The notes under the pieces were generated by a model. That model saw nothing but the letters and a program-made list of their open reading frames with translations. It did not search any database and had not been told where the DNA came from. From the NCBI RefSeq assembly GCF_011927635.1, contig NZ_JAATJB010000012.1, positions 95,644-159,643 on the forward strand: DNA of 64,000 bases. Reading direction: 5' to 3'. The translations under genes were made by a program, and so were the position numbers. Positions 37,685 through 46,886 of the stretch are shown one piece after another (position 1 is the stretch's first letter; each line of letters begins with the position of its first letter). The stretch comes from Sphingomonas trueperi. GTDB taxonomy: Bacteria; Pseudomonadota; Alphaproteobacteria; Sphingomonadales; Sphingomonadaceae.

Positions 37685-38778
37685 GCAACGATCCGCTGGA
37701 ATCCGCGCACGTCCGCGTCGTGCGCGAGCCGGGCCCGAACGAGTTTCGCGACCCCGCCACCCGCGCCGAATTCAGGAAGGCCACGGTGTGGCTGGGTCTG
37801 GCGGTCGGCATCGCGCTGATCGTGCTGCTGGTCCAGCCGCTGCTGATCATCTTCGCGGGGCTGGTCTTCGCCTCGATGCTCGATGGCGGCGCGCGGCTGC
37901 TCGGCAAGGTGCTGCCGATCCCGCGCGGCCTGCGCATCGGGCTGGTGCTGCTCCTCGTCTTCGCGTTCTTCGGCCTCGTCTTCTACCGTACGGGCATGCA
38001 GATCTCCGAGCAGGCCGAGCAACTACGCACCACGCTGGAGGCGCAGGCCAATCGCGTCGCGCGCTGGGCCTCGGACATGGGGCTGATGCCCGGCCGTTCG
38101 GACATCAACGGCATGCTGCGCGAGGCGCTGGGCTCGGTGGGCAAGCTGACCAGCGCGGTCGGCACCGCGATCGGCGCGGTGACCAGCATGGTCATGATCC
38201 TGATCCTGGGCCTGTTCATCGCGCTGGAGCCGCGCATCTACGAGCGCGGGCTGCAGTGGATGGTCCCGCTCGACCAGCGCCACGCCTTCGCGCACATGCT
38301 GGGCGGCATGGCGACGACGATGCGACGGCTGCTGGCCGGGCGCCTGCTCGGGATGCTGTTCGAAGGCGTGCTGACCTGGATCCTGCTGAGCGTCGCGGGT
38401 GTGCCGATGGCGCTGCTGCTCGGCATCATCACCGGCGTGCTGGCGTTCATTCCCAATGTCGGCGCGATCATCTCGGGCGTGCTGATGGCCGCCGTGGGCT
38501 TCAGCGCCGGCCAGGAAACCGGCATCTGGGCGATCATCATCTATTTCGCCGTGCAGAATTTCGACGGCTATGTGGTGATTCCGATGGTCGCCAAGCGTAC
38601 CGTCGACCTGCCGCCGGCGCTGACGCTCTCCTCGCAGATCCTCGCCGGCACGCTGTTCGGCGTGCTCGGGCTGGCGCTGGCCGATCCGATGGTCGCGATG
38701 ATCAAGGTGGCCCTGGAGAGCAACGCCCGGCTCAACGGCAAGAAGCCGAAGCGCGACGGCGACTCCGAAAAGGACTGA
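37681..38778 (+). CDS. AI-2E/PerM-family permease
   Basis: ATG 37681 overlaps the lepB stop and gives 365 residues. The family pattern has about eight helices: VWLGLAVGIALIVLLVQPLLI, GLVLLLVFAFFGLVFY, the cytosolic amphipathic region with LREALGSVGKL, LTWILLSVAGVPMALLLGIITGVLAFIPNVG and LAGTLFGVLGLALADPM near the end. Some relatives export autoinducer-2, others are Na+/H+ or unknown transporters. Substrate is open. It ends four bases before maiA. Confidence 0.88.
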   Translation: MSNDPLESAHVRVVREPGPNEFRDPATRAEFRKATVWLGLAVGIALIVLLVQPLLIIFAGLVFASMLDGGARLLGKVLPIPRGLRIGLVLLLVFAFFGLVFYRTGMQISEQAEQLRTTLEAQANRVARWASDMGLMPGRSDINGMLREALGSVGKLTSAVGTAIGAVTSMVMILILGLFIALEPRIYERGLQWMVPLDQRHAFAHMLGGMATTMRRLLAGRLLGMLFEGVLTWILLSVAGVPMALLLGIITGVLAFIPNVGAIISGVLMAAVGFSAGQETGIWAIIIYFAVQNFDGYVVIPMVAKRTVDLPPALTLSSQILAGTLFGVLGLALADPMVAMIKVALESNARLNGKKPKRDGDSEKD

Positions 38779-38782
38779 GCCG

Positions 38783-39424
38783 ATGCTCGTGCTGCACGAC
38801 TATTTCCGCTCCTCGGCGGGGTATCGGGTGCGGATCGCGCTCGCCCTCAAAGGGGTGGAGCATGTGCGGCACGAGGTCCCCTTGCTGGAGAACGCCCAGC
38901 GCAGCCCCGCGCATCTCGCGCGCAACCCGCAGGGGCTGGTCCCCGCGCTGGAGGCGGACGGCCGCGTCTTCACCCAGAGCCTGGCGATCTTCGACTGGCT
39001 CGACGCGCGCTATCCCGAACCGCGGCTGATCCCGGCCGATCCGGATGCCCGGGCCGACGCGCTGGCGCGGGCGATGGTGATCGGGATGGACGTGCATCCG
39101 ATCAACAATCTGCGGGTGATGCGCCATCTGGAGCATGGCGTCGGCGCCGATGCCGCGACGCGCTCGGCCTGGACGGCGCACTGGATGGCCGAGGGTTTTT
39201 CGGCGCTGGAGGCGATGGTGCGCAACTCCGGCGGCGACGGCCCGTTCCTCGGGGGTGCCGCACCCGACATCTCCGACTGTTTCCTGGTCCCGCAACTGTT
39301 CAACGCCCGGCGCTTCGCCGTGCCGCTGGATGCCTATCCCCTGCTGCTGCGCGCCGAAGCGGCGGCCGTTTCCCATCCGGCTTTCGTCGCCGCCCATCCG
39401 GATACCGTCGCACCACATGCTTGA
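38783..39424 (+). CDS. maiA: Maleylacetoacetate isomerase (zeta-class GST)
   Basis: A 213-residue zeta glutathione transferase. The active-site motif YFRSSAGYRVRIALALKG near the N-terminus fits the SSxxxRVRIAL zeta signature. NPQGLVPALEADGRVFTQSLAI and the C-terminal PFLGGAAPDISDCFLVPQL are also typical. It isomerises maleylacetoacetate in tyrosine/gentisate breakdown. No other tyrosine-pathway gene is near. Its 3' end overlaps the next receptor gene by eight bases. Confidence 0.92.
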   Translation: MLVLHDYFRSSAGYRVRIALALKGVEHVRHEVPLLENAQRSPAHLARNPQGLVPALEADGRVFTQSLAIFDWLDARYPEPRLIPADPDARADALARAMVIGMDVHPINNLRVMRHLEHGVGADAATRSAWTAHWMAEGFSALEAMVRNSGGDGPFLGGAAPDISDCFLVPQLFNARRFAVPLDAYPLLLRAEAAAVSHPAFVAAHPDTVAPHA

Positions 39425-41483
39425 AAAACTGGGATGCGCGGTTGCCGCGCTGTGCGTGGCGGCGCCTGCGGTCGCGCAGGATCGTTCGCAGGACGAGATC
39501 GTCGTCACTGGCCGCGGGCTCGACGTGCCGCCGGGCGATGCCGCCTATGCCGTGGTGACGATTGACCGCGCCCGGCTGGCCGACACCGCCAGCAACCGGA
39601 TCGAGGACGTGCTGGCCGATGTCGCGGGGCTCGCGCAGTTCCGCCGCTCGACCTCCACCTCGGCGCATCCGACCAGCCAGGGGATCACGCTGCGCGGGCT
39701 GGGCGGCAATGCCTCGAGCCGCGCGCTGTTGCTGCTCGACGGCGTGCCGCAGACCGATCCGTTCGGTGGCTGGGTGCCGTTCCCGGCCTATATGCCCGGC
39801 CGGCTCGCCGGTGTGCGCGTGACGCGCGGTGGTGGCAGCGGCTTTGCCGGCCCCGGAGCGCTGGCGGGCACGGTCGAGCTGGAGAGCGGCAGTCCTACCG
39901 AGCTGGGCTCGCTGAACCTTGGTGCTTTCTACGGCAGCCGGAACAGCGTCGACGCCAACGCCGTCGCCGCGGTGCCGGTCAGCGGCGGCTTCTTCACGGT
40001 CGCGGCGCAATATGGCCGCAGCGACGGCTTCGTGCCGATCGTGAAGCCCGGCCGTGTCGATCGCGCAGCGCCCTATGAGCAGGCCAGCGTCGCGGTGCGG
40101 GGCGTCACCGACATCGGGGGCGGCACCGAACTCCAGACCAATCTCTCCGGCTTCACCGACCAGCGCGACCGCGGCACCGCCTTCACCGGTGTGCTGAGCA
40201 AGGGCGCGGACGCCAGCGTGCGCCTCGTCCACCGCGGCAACGGGCAGAAGGGCGAATGGGGCTGGTCCGCGCTCGCATATCTCCAGGTCCGCCAGTTCGA
40301 GAGCGGTTTCGCCAGCATCTCCGCCGCGCGCGACACGGTAAGCCCCGTCGTGCAGCAGGAAGTGCCCGCGACCGGCATCGGCGGCCGGATCGAAGTCGCC
40401 CCGCCGGTGGGCGGGGGCGTTACGCTGCGGCTCGGCGGCGACCTGCGCCGCGTCTCGGGCGAGACCCGCGAACTCTACACCTTCGTCGGCACCAGCCCCA
40501 CGCGGCGGCGGATCGCCGGCGGCGCGAGCCTCACGACGGGCGGCTTCGCCAATGCCAGCTACACCAGTGGTGGCTGGACGCTCGATGCCGGCGGGCGCCT
40601 GGACCATTGGACGATCCATGACGGTAGCCTGTTCGAGGCGCCGCTCGCCGCCGGCCCGGTGCTGACCGACACGCGGTACAGCAACCGCCATGGCTGGGAG
40701 CCGACCGGGCGGCTGGGTGCCGCCTATGCGATGGGCCCGGTGACGCTGCGCGCGGCCGGCTATCGCGGCTGGCGGCTGCCGACACTCAACGAACTCTACC
40801 GCCCGTTCCGCGCGGGCGCCGACGCCACCGCGGCCAATTCGGGTCTCGATCCCGAGCGGCTATGGGGCGGCGAAGTGGGCGTCGACCTCCGGCCCGTGCC
40901 CGACCTCGTCTTCCGCGCGACCGGCTATTTGAACCGGCTCGACGGCGCGATCGCCAACGTCACGCTGTCGCGCGGACCGGGGACCTTCCCCGGCGTCGGC
41001 TTCGTCTCGGCGGCGGGGGCCTATCGCCAGCGACAGAATCTCGAAGCGGTCGAGGCCAAAGGTATCGAACTGGACGGCCACTGGACGCTCGGCGCCTGGA
41101 GTCTCGCCGGTTCCTGGGCCTATGCCGACAGCCGCGTCCATGCCTCCGGCGCAGCCACGTCGCTCGACGGGCTGCGCCCGGCGCAGACCCCGCGCTTTCA
41201 GGGATCGGCGACGCTCGCCTGGCGCGCGGCGCTGGCCAATGCGTCGGTGACGGCGCGTTATGCCGGGGCCCGGTTCGAGGACGACCAGAACAGTGCCGAG
41301 CTCGATTCGGCCTGGACCGTCGATGCGACGCTGGGCGTGCCGGTCACCCGCGCGCTGCGGATCGAAGGCCGCGCCGAGAATCTGTTCGATGCCGAAGTGC
41401 AGGCGGGGATCAGCGGCGGCAACGTCATCGAGCGCGCGACGCCGCGTACGCTGTGGATCGGCCTGCGCTACGCGATGCGCTGA
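39417..41483 (+). CDS. TonB-dependent receptor
   Basis: ATG 39417 gives 688 residues. The signal peptide (CAVAALCVAAPAVAQ) is followed by a TonB-box-like DEIVVTGRG, a plug with RIEDVLADVAGLAQFRRSTS, GITLRGLGGNASSRALLLLDGVPQTDPF, and a barrel ending in LWIGLRYAMR. The plug has the general TBDR signature rather than the siderophore type. The plug loop and GSGFAGPGALAGTVELES suggest a vitamin or unspecified substrate. It overlaps maiA by eight bases and converges on a glycosyltransferase gene, overlapping its end by 16 bases. Confidence 0.9.
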   Translation: MLEKLGCAVAALCVAAPAVAQDRSQDEIVVTGRGLDVPPGDAAYAVVTIDRARLADTASNRIEDVLADVAGLAQFRRSTSTSAHPTSQGITLRGLGGNASSRALLLLDGVPQTDPFGGWVPFPAYMPGRLAGVRVTRGGGSGFAGPGALAGTVELESGSPTELGSLNLGAFYGSRNSVDANAVAAVPVSGGFFTVAAQYGRSDGFVPIVKPGRVDRAAPYEQASVAVRGVTDIGGGTELQTNLSGFTDQRDRGTAFTGVLSKGADASVRLVHRGNGQKGEWGWSALAYLQVRQFESGFASISAARDTVSPVVQQEVPATGIGGRIEVAPPVGGGVTLRLGGDLRRVSGETRELYTFVGTSPTRRRIAGGASLTTGGFANASYTSGGWTLDAGGRLDHWTIHDGSLFEAPLAAGPVLTDTRYSNRHGWEPTGRLGAAYAMGPVTLRAAGYRGWRLPTLNELYRPFRAGADATAANSGLDPERLWGGEVGVDLRPVPDLVFRATGYLNRLDGAIANVTLSRGPGTFPGVGFVSAAGAYRQRQNLEAVEAKGIELDGHWTLGAWSLAGSWAYADSRVHASGAATSLDGLRPAQTPRFQGSATLAWRAALANASVTARYAGARFEDDQNSAELDSAWTVDATLGVPVTRALRIEGRAENLFDAEVQAGISGGNVIERATPRTLWIGLRYAMR

Positions 41484-42562
41484 CGGGCGAGCCGGCTGAA
41501 CAGCGCGAGATAGTCGCCGACGGGATCACCTTCGTCGGCGCGAGGGGCTGGACGGGGCCGGCCGGGCACGAGCCAATGGTCGAGCGCCGCGACCAGCGCA
41601 TCGCCATCCTCGCGCGGAACCACGGTGCCGAGCGCCGGCGAGTCGATAAGTTCGCGCACCGCCACGCTCGCCTCGGTCGCGACCACCGGCGTGCCCTGCG
41701 ACAGTGCCTCGCGGACCACGCCGGGCACGCCTTCATAATCCGAGGTCAGCGCCGCCACGGTGGCGTGCTTCAATGCCGGGAGCGGATCGCTGACATGGCC
41801 GGGCATCGTCACCCGGTCGGCGAGGCCGAGCCGCGCCACCTGCGCCTCCAGCGGCGCACGCGCGCTGCCTTCGCCGAGCAGCAGCAGCCGGATCTCCGGA
41901 TCGGCGAGCCGCGGCAGCGCATCGATCAGCCGGTCCCAGCGCTTCTGCGCCTCCAGCCGGCCGACGCCGACGATGTAGCGTGCGTCCGGCAGCGCGATCG
42001 GCGCGGCATCGGCGATGCGCTCGGCTGGCGGGTTGGCGATCACGCTCACCCGATCCGCGGGCAGGGCCATCTTCGCCATCGCCTCGCGCGCCATCGCCGG
42101 GGTCATCGCCACGACGTGATCGAGGAACCGGGGGTGCCAGCGGAGCCAGCGGTTATAGCCCCACGCGACCATCCGCCACATCTCGTGCCGCACCAGCGCA
42201 TTCGACACCTTGGCGATGATCGGCGGGCAGTCGCGGCCGAGGCGGAGGCGGATCATCGCGGCGGCGGCGGTGTAGTAGTTGCCCGGGCAGAACACCACGT
42301 CGGGATCGACCTTGCGGACGACGCCGGGCAGCCGCATCAGGATCGGATAATGCGGGCTGCCCAGCTCGATCAGCTCGATGCCGGCGGGGAGTTCGGCTGC
42401 CAGCGGCCCCTCGCACGCCCCCAGCACCAGCGTTACCCGATGTCCCCGTTCGCGCCATCCCGCGGTCATGCGCAGCAGCGCACGTTCGACGCCGCCGCCC
42501 TGCAGAGTCTCTGCGAACGCCAGGATGTGGAGCGGCGTGGAGGGGGGGGAGCGGTACAGCAT
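41468..42562 (-). CDS. GT4-family glycosyltransferase
   Basis: A 364-residue GT-B fold enzyme. N-terminal half: HILAFAETLQGGGVERALLRM, the nucleotide-poor acceptor domain with VFCPGNYYTAAAAMIRLR. C-terminal donor domain: YIVGVGRLEAQKRWDRLIDAL, EGVPGVVREALSQGTPVVAT with the GT4 Glu-x7-Glu motif. The start was taken as the first ATG; others lie within 12 residues. It opens the envelope-glycan cluster and diverges from a membrane protein, with a 187-base intergenic region. Acceptor unknown. Confidence 0.9.
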   Translation of the reverse strand: MLYRSPPSTPLHILAFAETLQGGGVERALLRMTAGWRERGHRVTLVLGACEGPLAAELPAGIELIELGSPHYPILMRLPGVVRKVDPDVVFCPGNYYTAAAAMIRLRLGRDCPPIIAKVSNALVRHEMWRMVAWGYNRWLRWHPRFLDHVVAMTPAMAREAMAKMALPADRVSVIANPPAERIADAAPIALPDARYIVGVGRLEAQKRWDRLIDALPRLADPEIRLLLLGEGSARAPLEAQVARLGLADRVTMPGHVSDPLPALKHATVAALTSDYEGVPGVVREALSQGTPVVATEASVAVRELIDSPALGTVVPREDGDALVAALDHWLVPGRPRPAPRADEGDPVGDYLALFSRLARQRIA

Positions 42563-42749
42563 CTACTTGCGGTTTGCCTTTCTAAAGCCCAAATCGCTGC
42601 CGGAATAAACCGCAATGTGTTGGGAAAGCCTAGCGTCGCGCGACGCGACCCGGATGGGGAAGCCGTCGAAACGCGGGAAGTGAGTGAATGTTTCGGTCTT
42701 GTCGGTGGCGCTTTTGAATGGATTGAACAGGCAGGCTGGGGAGGCTTCG

Positions 42750-43676
42750 GTGAACACGCGCATGGCCGAAGCCGCGATTCCGGCTGCACCCGATCTTGGC
42801 GGCCTTGAGCCCGTCGAGAAGATCAAGCGTCGCTGGCCGATGTGGCTGGGCGCGGGTCTCACGCTGCTGATGGTGGCGGGGCTGGCGCGCGAGCTGTTCG
42901 GCGGCGGGCTGACCGGGCTGGCGCGGGCGATGCCCACCAACCCGCTCTTCTACCTCGTCTTCGTGCTCTATTATCTCGGCTCGCCGACCTTCGACTACAT
43001 CATCTTCCGTAAGCTGTGGCGGATCCCGATTGACGGGATGATCGCGCTGCACAAGAAGCGGATCGCGAACGAAGTGCTGCTCGGCTATTCGGGCGAGGCC
43101 TATTTCTACGCCTGGGCACGGCAGCGCACCCAGATGGTCGCGGCCCCCTTCGGCGCGGTGAAGGACGTGACGATCCTCTCGGCCATCGCCGGCAACGCGA
43201 TGACGCTGGCGGTGGTGGCGATGGCACTGCCCTTCGGCATCGACCTGCTGAAGCCCGCCGAGTTCAACACGCTGATGGGCTCGGTCGCGCTGATCTTCGC
43301 GATGTCGCTGCCGTTCCTGATCTTTTCCAAGCGGGTCTTCTCGCTGCCGCGCGGCGCGCTGTGGTGGGTGTTCGGGATCCACTGCATCCGCATCATCACC
43401 AGTTCGGTGCTGATCGCCTTCGCCTGGCATTTCGCGATGCCGCAGGTCTCGATCGGCATCTGGCTGCTGCTGTCGGCGGGCCGCCTGCTCGCCTGGCGCC
43501 TGCCGCTGGTGCCGAACAAGGAACTGCTGTTCGCCAGCTTCGCGATCATGATCATCGGCCAGGGCGAGGCCTTGTCCGAACTGATGGCGCTGATCGCCGG
43601 CCTTTCGCTGGCCGCGCACATGGTCCTGATCGCGGGCTTCGGCCTGCACGCTTTGCTCACGAGGAAAACCGCATGA
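42750..43676 (+). CDS. Multispanning membrane protein, flippase-like shape, unknown family
   Basis: The GTG at 42750 has GGGGAGG five bases upstream and gives 308 residues; the longer frame reaches 42684. Nine or so helices span it: WPMWLGAGLTLLMVAGLARE, LFYLVFVLYYLGSPTFDYII, VTILSAIAGNAMTLAVVAMAL, GSVALIFAMSLPFLIFS and others. A gap with TTWLPRGALWWVFGIHCI-like turns and a cytosolic basic loop (HKKRIANEVLLGY) resembles lysyl-phosphatidylglycerol-synthase-like membrane regions. It overlaps the following DUF2141 gene as ATGA. It may handle a lipid-linked glycan, but this is inference. Confidence 0.65.
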   Translation: MNTRMAEAAIPAAPDLGGLEPVEKIKRRWPMWLGAGLTLLMVAGLARELFGGGLTGLARAMPTNPLFYLVFVLYYLGSPTFDYIIFRKLWRIPIDGMIALHKKRIANEVLLGYSGEAYFYAWARQRTQMVAAPFGAVKDVTILSAIAGNAMTLAVVAMALPFGIDLLKPAEFNTLMGSVALIFAMSLPFLIFSKRVFSLPRGALWWVFGIHCIRIITSSVLIAFAWHFAMPQVSIGIWLLLSAGRLLAWRLPLVPNKELLFASFAIMIIGQGEALSELMALIAGLSLAAHMVLIAGFGLHALLTRKTA

Positions 43677-44191
43677 CGCGCACCGCCCTTCTGGCCGCGA
43701 CACTGCTTGCCGCTGCCGCCGCGCATCCGGCCACCGCGCAGACGCTGGGCGAGGACGCCGGCGCCTGCACCAGCGGTCGCGGCCCGGCCATCCAGGCCGA
43801 GATCACCGGCCTCAAGGATCGCAGCGGCCGGTTGAAGCTGGAACTGTATCCGGCGACCGAGGAGGATTTCCTCAAGGACGACCGGGACCTGGCCAAGGAA
43901 GGCAAGACCTTCCGCCGCATCTGGGCCAACACGCCGCCCTCGGGCCCGGTGATCCTGTGCATCCGCGTGCCGGCCCCCGGCGAATATGCGGTGCTGTTCA
44001 CCCATGACCGCGACGGCAAGAACAAGTTCAACTTCTGGTCGGACGGTGCCGGCTTCCCGTCCAACCAGCGTCTGGGCCGCAGCCGTCCCAAATTGCGGCA
44101 GGCGATGGTGCGCGTCGGGAACGGAGTGACTACGGTGAACATTCGGGCGCAGTATCTGCGCGGCCTGGGAGGGTTCAGCCCGCTCGATTGA
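43673..44191 (+). CDS. DUF2141 exported protein
   Basis: ATG 43673 overlaps the previous stop (ATGA) and gives 172 residues. The signal peptide (ALLAATLLAAAAAHPATAQ) is followed by a beta-rich domain with LKDRSGRLKLELYPATEEDF, CIRVPAPGEYAVLFTHDRDGKNKFN and GVTTVNIRAQYLRGL. The pattern matches DUF2141, a small periplasmic beta protein. It lies between the membrane protein and the second glycosyltransferase, so it may belong to the same envelope pathway. Confidence 0.85.
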   Translation: MTRTALLAATLLAAAAAHPATAQTLGEDAGACTSGRGPAIQAEITGLKDRSGRLKLELYPATEEDFLKDDRDLAKEGKTFRRIWANTPPSGPVILCIRVPAPGEYAVLFTHDRDGKNKFNFWSDGAGFPSNQRLGRSRPKLRQAMVRVGNGVTTVNIRAQYLRGLGGFSPLD

Positions 44192-44199
44192 GGACCAGC

Positions 44200-45402
44200 A
44201 TGCGCATCGTCGACGTCAACGAGTTCTACTCTCCCACCGGCGGCGGCGTACGCACTTATCTCGATCGCAAGATGGGCCTGATGGCCGATCTGGGGCACGA
44301 GCTGATCGTCGTGGCGCCCGGTGCGGAAAATGCAGTGGAGGAGCGCCCCGGCGGCGGCGCGATCCACTGGATCAAGGCCCCGCCGCTGCTGCTCGATCGC
44401 AATTACCGCATCTTCGTCAAGGACGAGCCGGTCTGGGCCGCGCTCGATCGGCTCAAGCCCGACATCGTCGAGAACAGCTCGCCCTGGCTCCCTGCCTGGA
44501 CGGTGGGGCGGTGGCAGGGCGATGCGCTCAAGGTCTATTTCGCGCATGGCGACCTGGTCGGCACCTATCCGCAGCGCTGGCTCGACAATGTCGCGACCCC
44601 GCTCCAGGTCGAGCAGGCGTTCGGTTGGTATACCAAGTATATGGCGCGGTTCCTGGCGCACTATGACGCGTTCGTGACCAACGGTCCCGCGCTTGCCAAA
44701 AGGTTCGAACGGCGCGGGCTCAAGGTCGATGCCTCGGTGCCGCTGGGGATCGACCGGGGCTGGTTCTCCCCCGATCTGCGCGACGAGAAGCTGCGGGTGT
44801 CGCTGCTCGCGCAACTGGGCCTGCCGCCCGAGGGGCATTTGCTGCTCGGGCTCGGGCGCCAGCACAAGGAGAAGCGCTGGCCGCTGGTGATCGAGGCGGT
44901 GGAGGCTGCCGCGAACGACCTGCCGGTGGGGCTGATGCTGCTCGGCGACGGGCCGCAGCGCGCGCAGCTCGAGGCGCTGATCGCCGACAGCCCGCACATC
45001 CGCATCTTCCGCCCGGTCTATGACCGACTGCGGCTCTCGCGCATCATCGCGAGTTGCGATGCGCTGATCCACGGTTCCGATGCCGAGCCGTTCGGGCTGG
45101 TCGCCTGGGAGGCGCTCGCCTCGGGCCTGCCGCTGATCGGACCGGACGAGGGCGGGTTTGCCGAGATTGCCGAGCCGCCCTTTGCCGAGACCTATGCGGC
45201 GCGCGACACGCTGTCGGCGGCGGATGCGATCCGCCGGCTGTTCGCGCGCGACCAGACGATCCTGCGCCATGCCGCGCGCGTGGGCGCCGCCAAGGTGCGC
45301 AGCGACGCCGATCACGCCGCCGCGCTGATGGACTATTATGCCGGCTTGCTGGCCGCCCGGCGCGGCGGTGCGGTGGTCGAGGACATCTCGGGCGCGGCAT
45401 AG
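44200..45402 (+). CDS. GT4-family glycosyltransferase
   Basis: The ATG at 44200 (TGAGGA seven bases upstream) gives 400 residues; a TTG lies at 44188. N-terminal part: VDVNEFYSPTGGGVRTYLDRK with the GGGVRTYL loop typical for GT4. Donor domain: LLGLGRQHKEKRWPLVIEAV, LMLLGDGPQRAQLEALI and SDAEPFGLVAWEALASGLPLI with the E-x7-E pair. It is cotranscribed with the membrane and DUF2141 genes. Its last 67 bases overlap the convergent GT39-like gene. Confidence 0.92.
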   Translation: MRIVDVNEFYSPTGGGVRTYLDRKMGLMADLGHELIVVAPGAENAVEERPGGGAIHWIKAPPLLLDRNYRIFVKDEPVWAALDRLKPDIVENSSPWLPAWTVGRWQGDALKVYFAHGDLVGTYPQRWLDNVATPLQVEQAFGWYTKYMARFLAHYDAFVTNGPALAKRFERRGLKVDASVPLGIDRGWFSPDLRDEKLRVSLLAQLGLPPEGHLLLGLGRQHKEKRWPLVIEAVEAAANDLPVGLMLLGDGPQRAQLEALIADSPHIRIFRPVYDRLRLSRIIASCDALIHGSDAEPFGLVAWEALASGLPLIGPDEGGFAEIAEPPFAETYAARDTLSAADAIRRLFARDQTILRHAARVGAAKVRSDADHAAALMDYYAGLLAARRGGAVVEDISGAA

Positions 45403-46886
45403 ACGGTGGTCGGCACGGTGCCCATCCAATAGGTGCCGCGCGACGCATAGCCGAGGCGGTGGAGATAGCGCTGCACATGCGCGCGCACCGCCAGCCGCTC
45501 GCCGCGGAACGGCGTGCGCATCACCACCACCGCCGGGCGCTGCGCGAAGATGCGGTCGACTTCGGCGATCTGATCCACTCCGAGCGCGCCGTTTTCGCGC
45601 TCGCGCGACAAATGGCTGGGGAACAGCCAGGGGCTCAGTGCGCAGCGGCCGGTGGCGCCGTAGAGCATCGAATCACCCGACTGGACGTAGAGGCAGCCCG
45701 GCCCCCGGCCGATGGCGTCGGCGATCGTCGCCAGCTGGGCGGCGCTGCCGCGCTTGGCTTGGGCGGCGAGCACGCAGATCGTGCCCGCGATCAGGGCCAC
45801 CGCGAGGAGGACGGGGGCGACGATGCGGCGGCCGATCCGGTCCTGCGCAAAGAAACCGGCGCAGCACAGGCTTCCCGGTACCATCGCCGGCAGCGCATAA
45901 TGCGGGAACCAGGAGCCGAATACGAGCAGTCCGACCATCGCCGCGACCAGCCAGCCGAGCAGCAGCCCCTCGGCGGCGGAAGGGCCGCCCGCGCGCCGCA
46001 TCCGCGCCCAGCCGAGGCCGCTCAGCACCAGCAGCGGCGCGAGCGGCACCATCACTTCGAAGAAGGCGCCGACCAGGTCGATGAACGGGTCGCTGCGGCG
46101 GTCGAGGATCGAGCCGAAATTGGCATAGGCCCAGGCATCGAAATGGCCGAGCCAGGCATAGGCGCCGGCGGCGAGCAGTGTCGGCAGCATCGCCATGCCG
46201 GCATAGCCGAGACCGCGCCGGGCGACATGGTGGAGGTTCGCACCGAGCACCGATTCGCGGCGCAGCAGCCACAGGCCGAGGAACAGGCCCTCGAACAGCA
46301 CGGTGTACTTCACCTGCAGCGCCAGCCCGATCAGCAGCATCGCGAGCAGGTTGCGCCCGATGCGGACCGGATCGCCATCGCGATCGTCGGCGCGCGGCAG
46401 CAGCAGTGCGACCGCACCCATGGTGAGCAGGTTGTAGAAGACCGGCGCCTGACCGCCCTGGCCGTCCGCCACGTTGAGCATCAGGATGTAGAGCAGGGCA
46501 GCCGGCAGCGCGCCGGCGCTCCAGCCGACCCGGTCGGCCGTCCGTGCGATCATGCCGGCGGTGAGCACCACGCAGGCGAGCGCCATCAGCTGATAGGTGA
46601 GGATGCCCCAGGGCATGCCCAGCGCCGCCGCGGGGGCATAGAGCAGGAACAGTCCGACGGGCTTGCGATCCCAAATGTCGACGAAGGGTAGCGCGCCGTC
46701 GAGCAGTCGCTGGGCGGTGACCCAGTAGAATTGCTCGTCCACCGCCACCAGCGGATTGCCGAAGGTGACGGCGCGCACGGCGACCGCCGTCGCCAGCAGC
46801 GCCATCCAGCGTGGCAGGGCTGCTGCTGCCGCGGCGAGCCCGGCTTTCGGCTCGGCAATGCCGAGGGAAGCGATACGCGTTGCCAT
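45336..46886 (-). CDS. GT39/ArnT-like membrane glycosyltransferase
   Basis: The first good start (ATG 46886) gives 516 residues; the frame extends to 47045 but without a ribosome site. About ten helices. The N-terminal outer loop has the acidic start AVDEQFYWVTAQRLLDGALPF and WDRKPVGLFLLY, as in GT39 mannosyl- or aminoarabinose transferases using polyprenyl-phosphate sugars. The C-terminal domain is periplasmic (CLYVQSGDSMLYG...). It likely transfers a sugar to an envelope lipid or protein on the outer face. It converges on the preceding GT4 gene and overlaps it by 67 bases. Confidence 0.82.
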   Translation of the reverse strand: MATRIASLGIAEPKAGLAAAAAALPRWMALLATAVAVRAVTFGNPLVAVDEQFYWVTAQRLLDGALPFVDIWDRKPVGLFLLYAPAAALGMPWGILTYQLMALACVVLTAGMIARTADRVGWSAGALPAALLYILMLNVADGQGGQAPVFYNLLTMGAVALLLPRADDRDGDPVRIGRNLLAMLLIGLALQVKYTVLFEGLFLGLWLLRRESVLGANLHHVARRGLGYAGMAMLPTLLAAGAYAWLGHFDAWAYANFGSILDRRSDPFIDLVGAFFEVMVPLAPLLVLSGLGWARMRRAGGPSAAEGLLLGWLVAAMVGLLVFGSWFPHYALPAMVPGSLCCAGFFAQDRIGRRIVAPVLLAVALIAGTICVLAAQAKRGSAAQLATIADAIGRGPGCLYVQSGDSMLYGATGRCALSPWLFPSHLSRERENGALGVDQIAEVDRIFAQRPAVVVMRTPFRGERLAVRAHVQRYLHRLGYASRGTYWMGTVPTTVYAAPEMSSTTAPPRRAASKPA

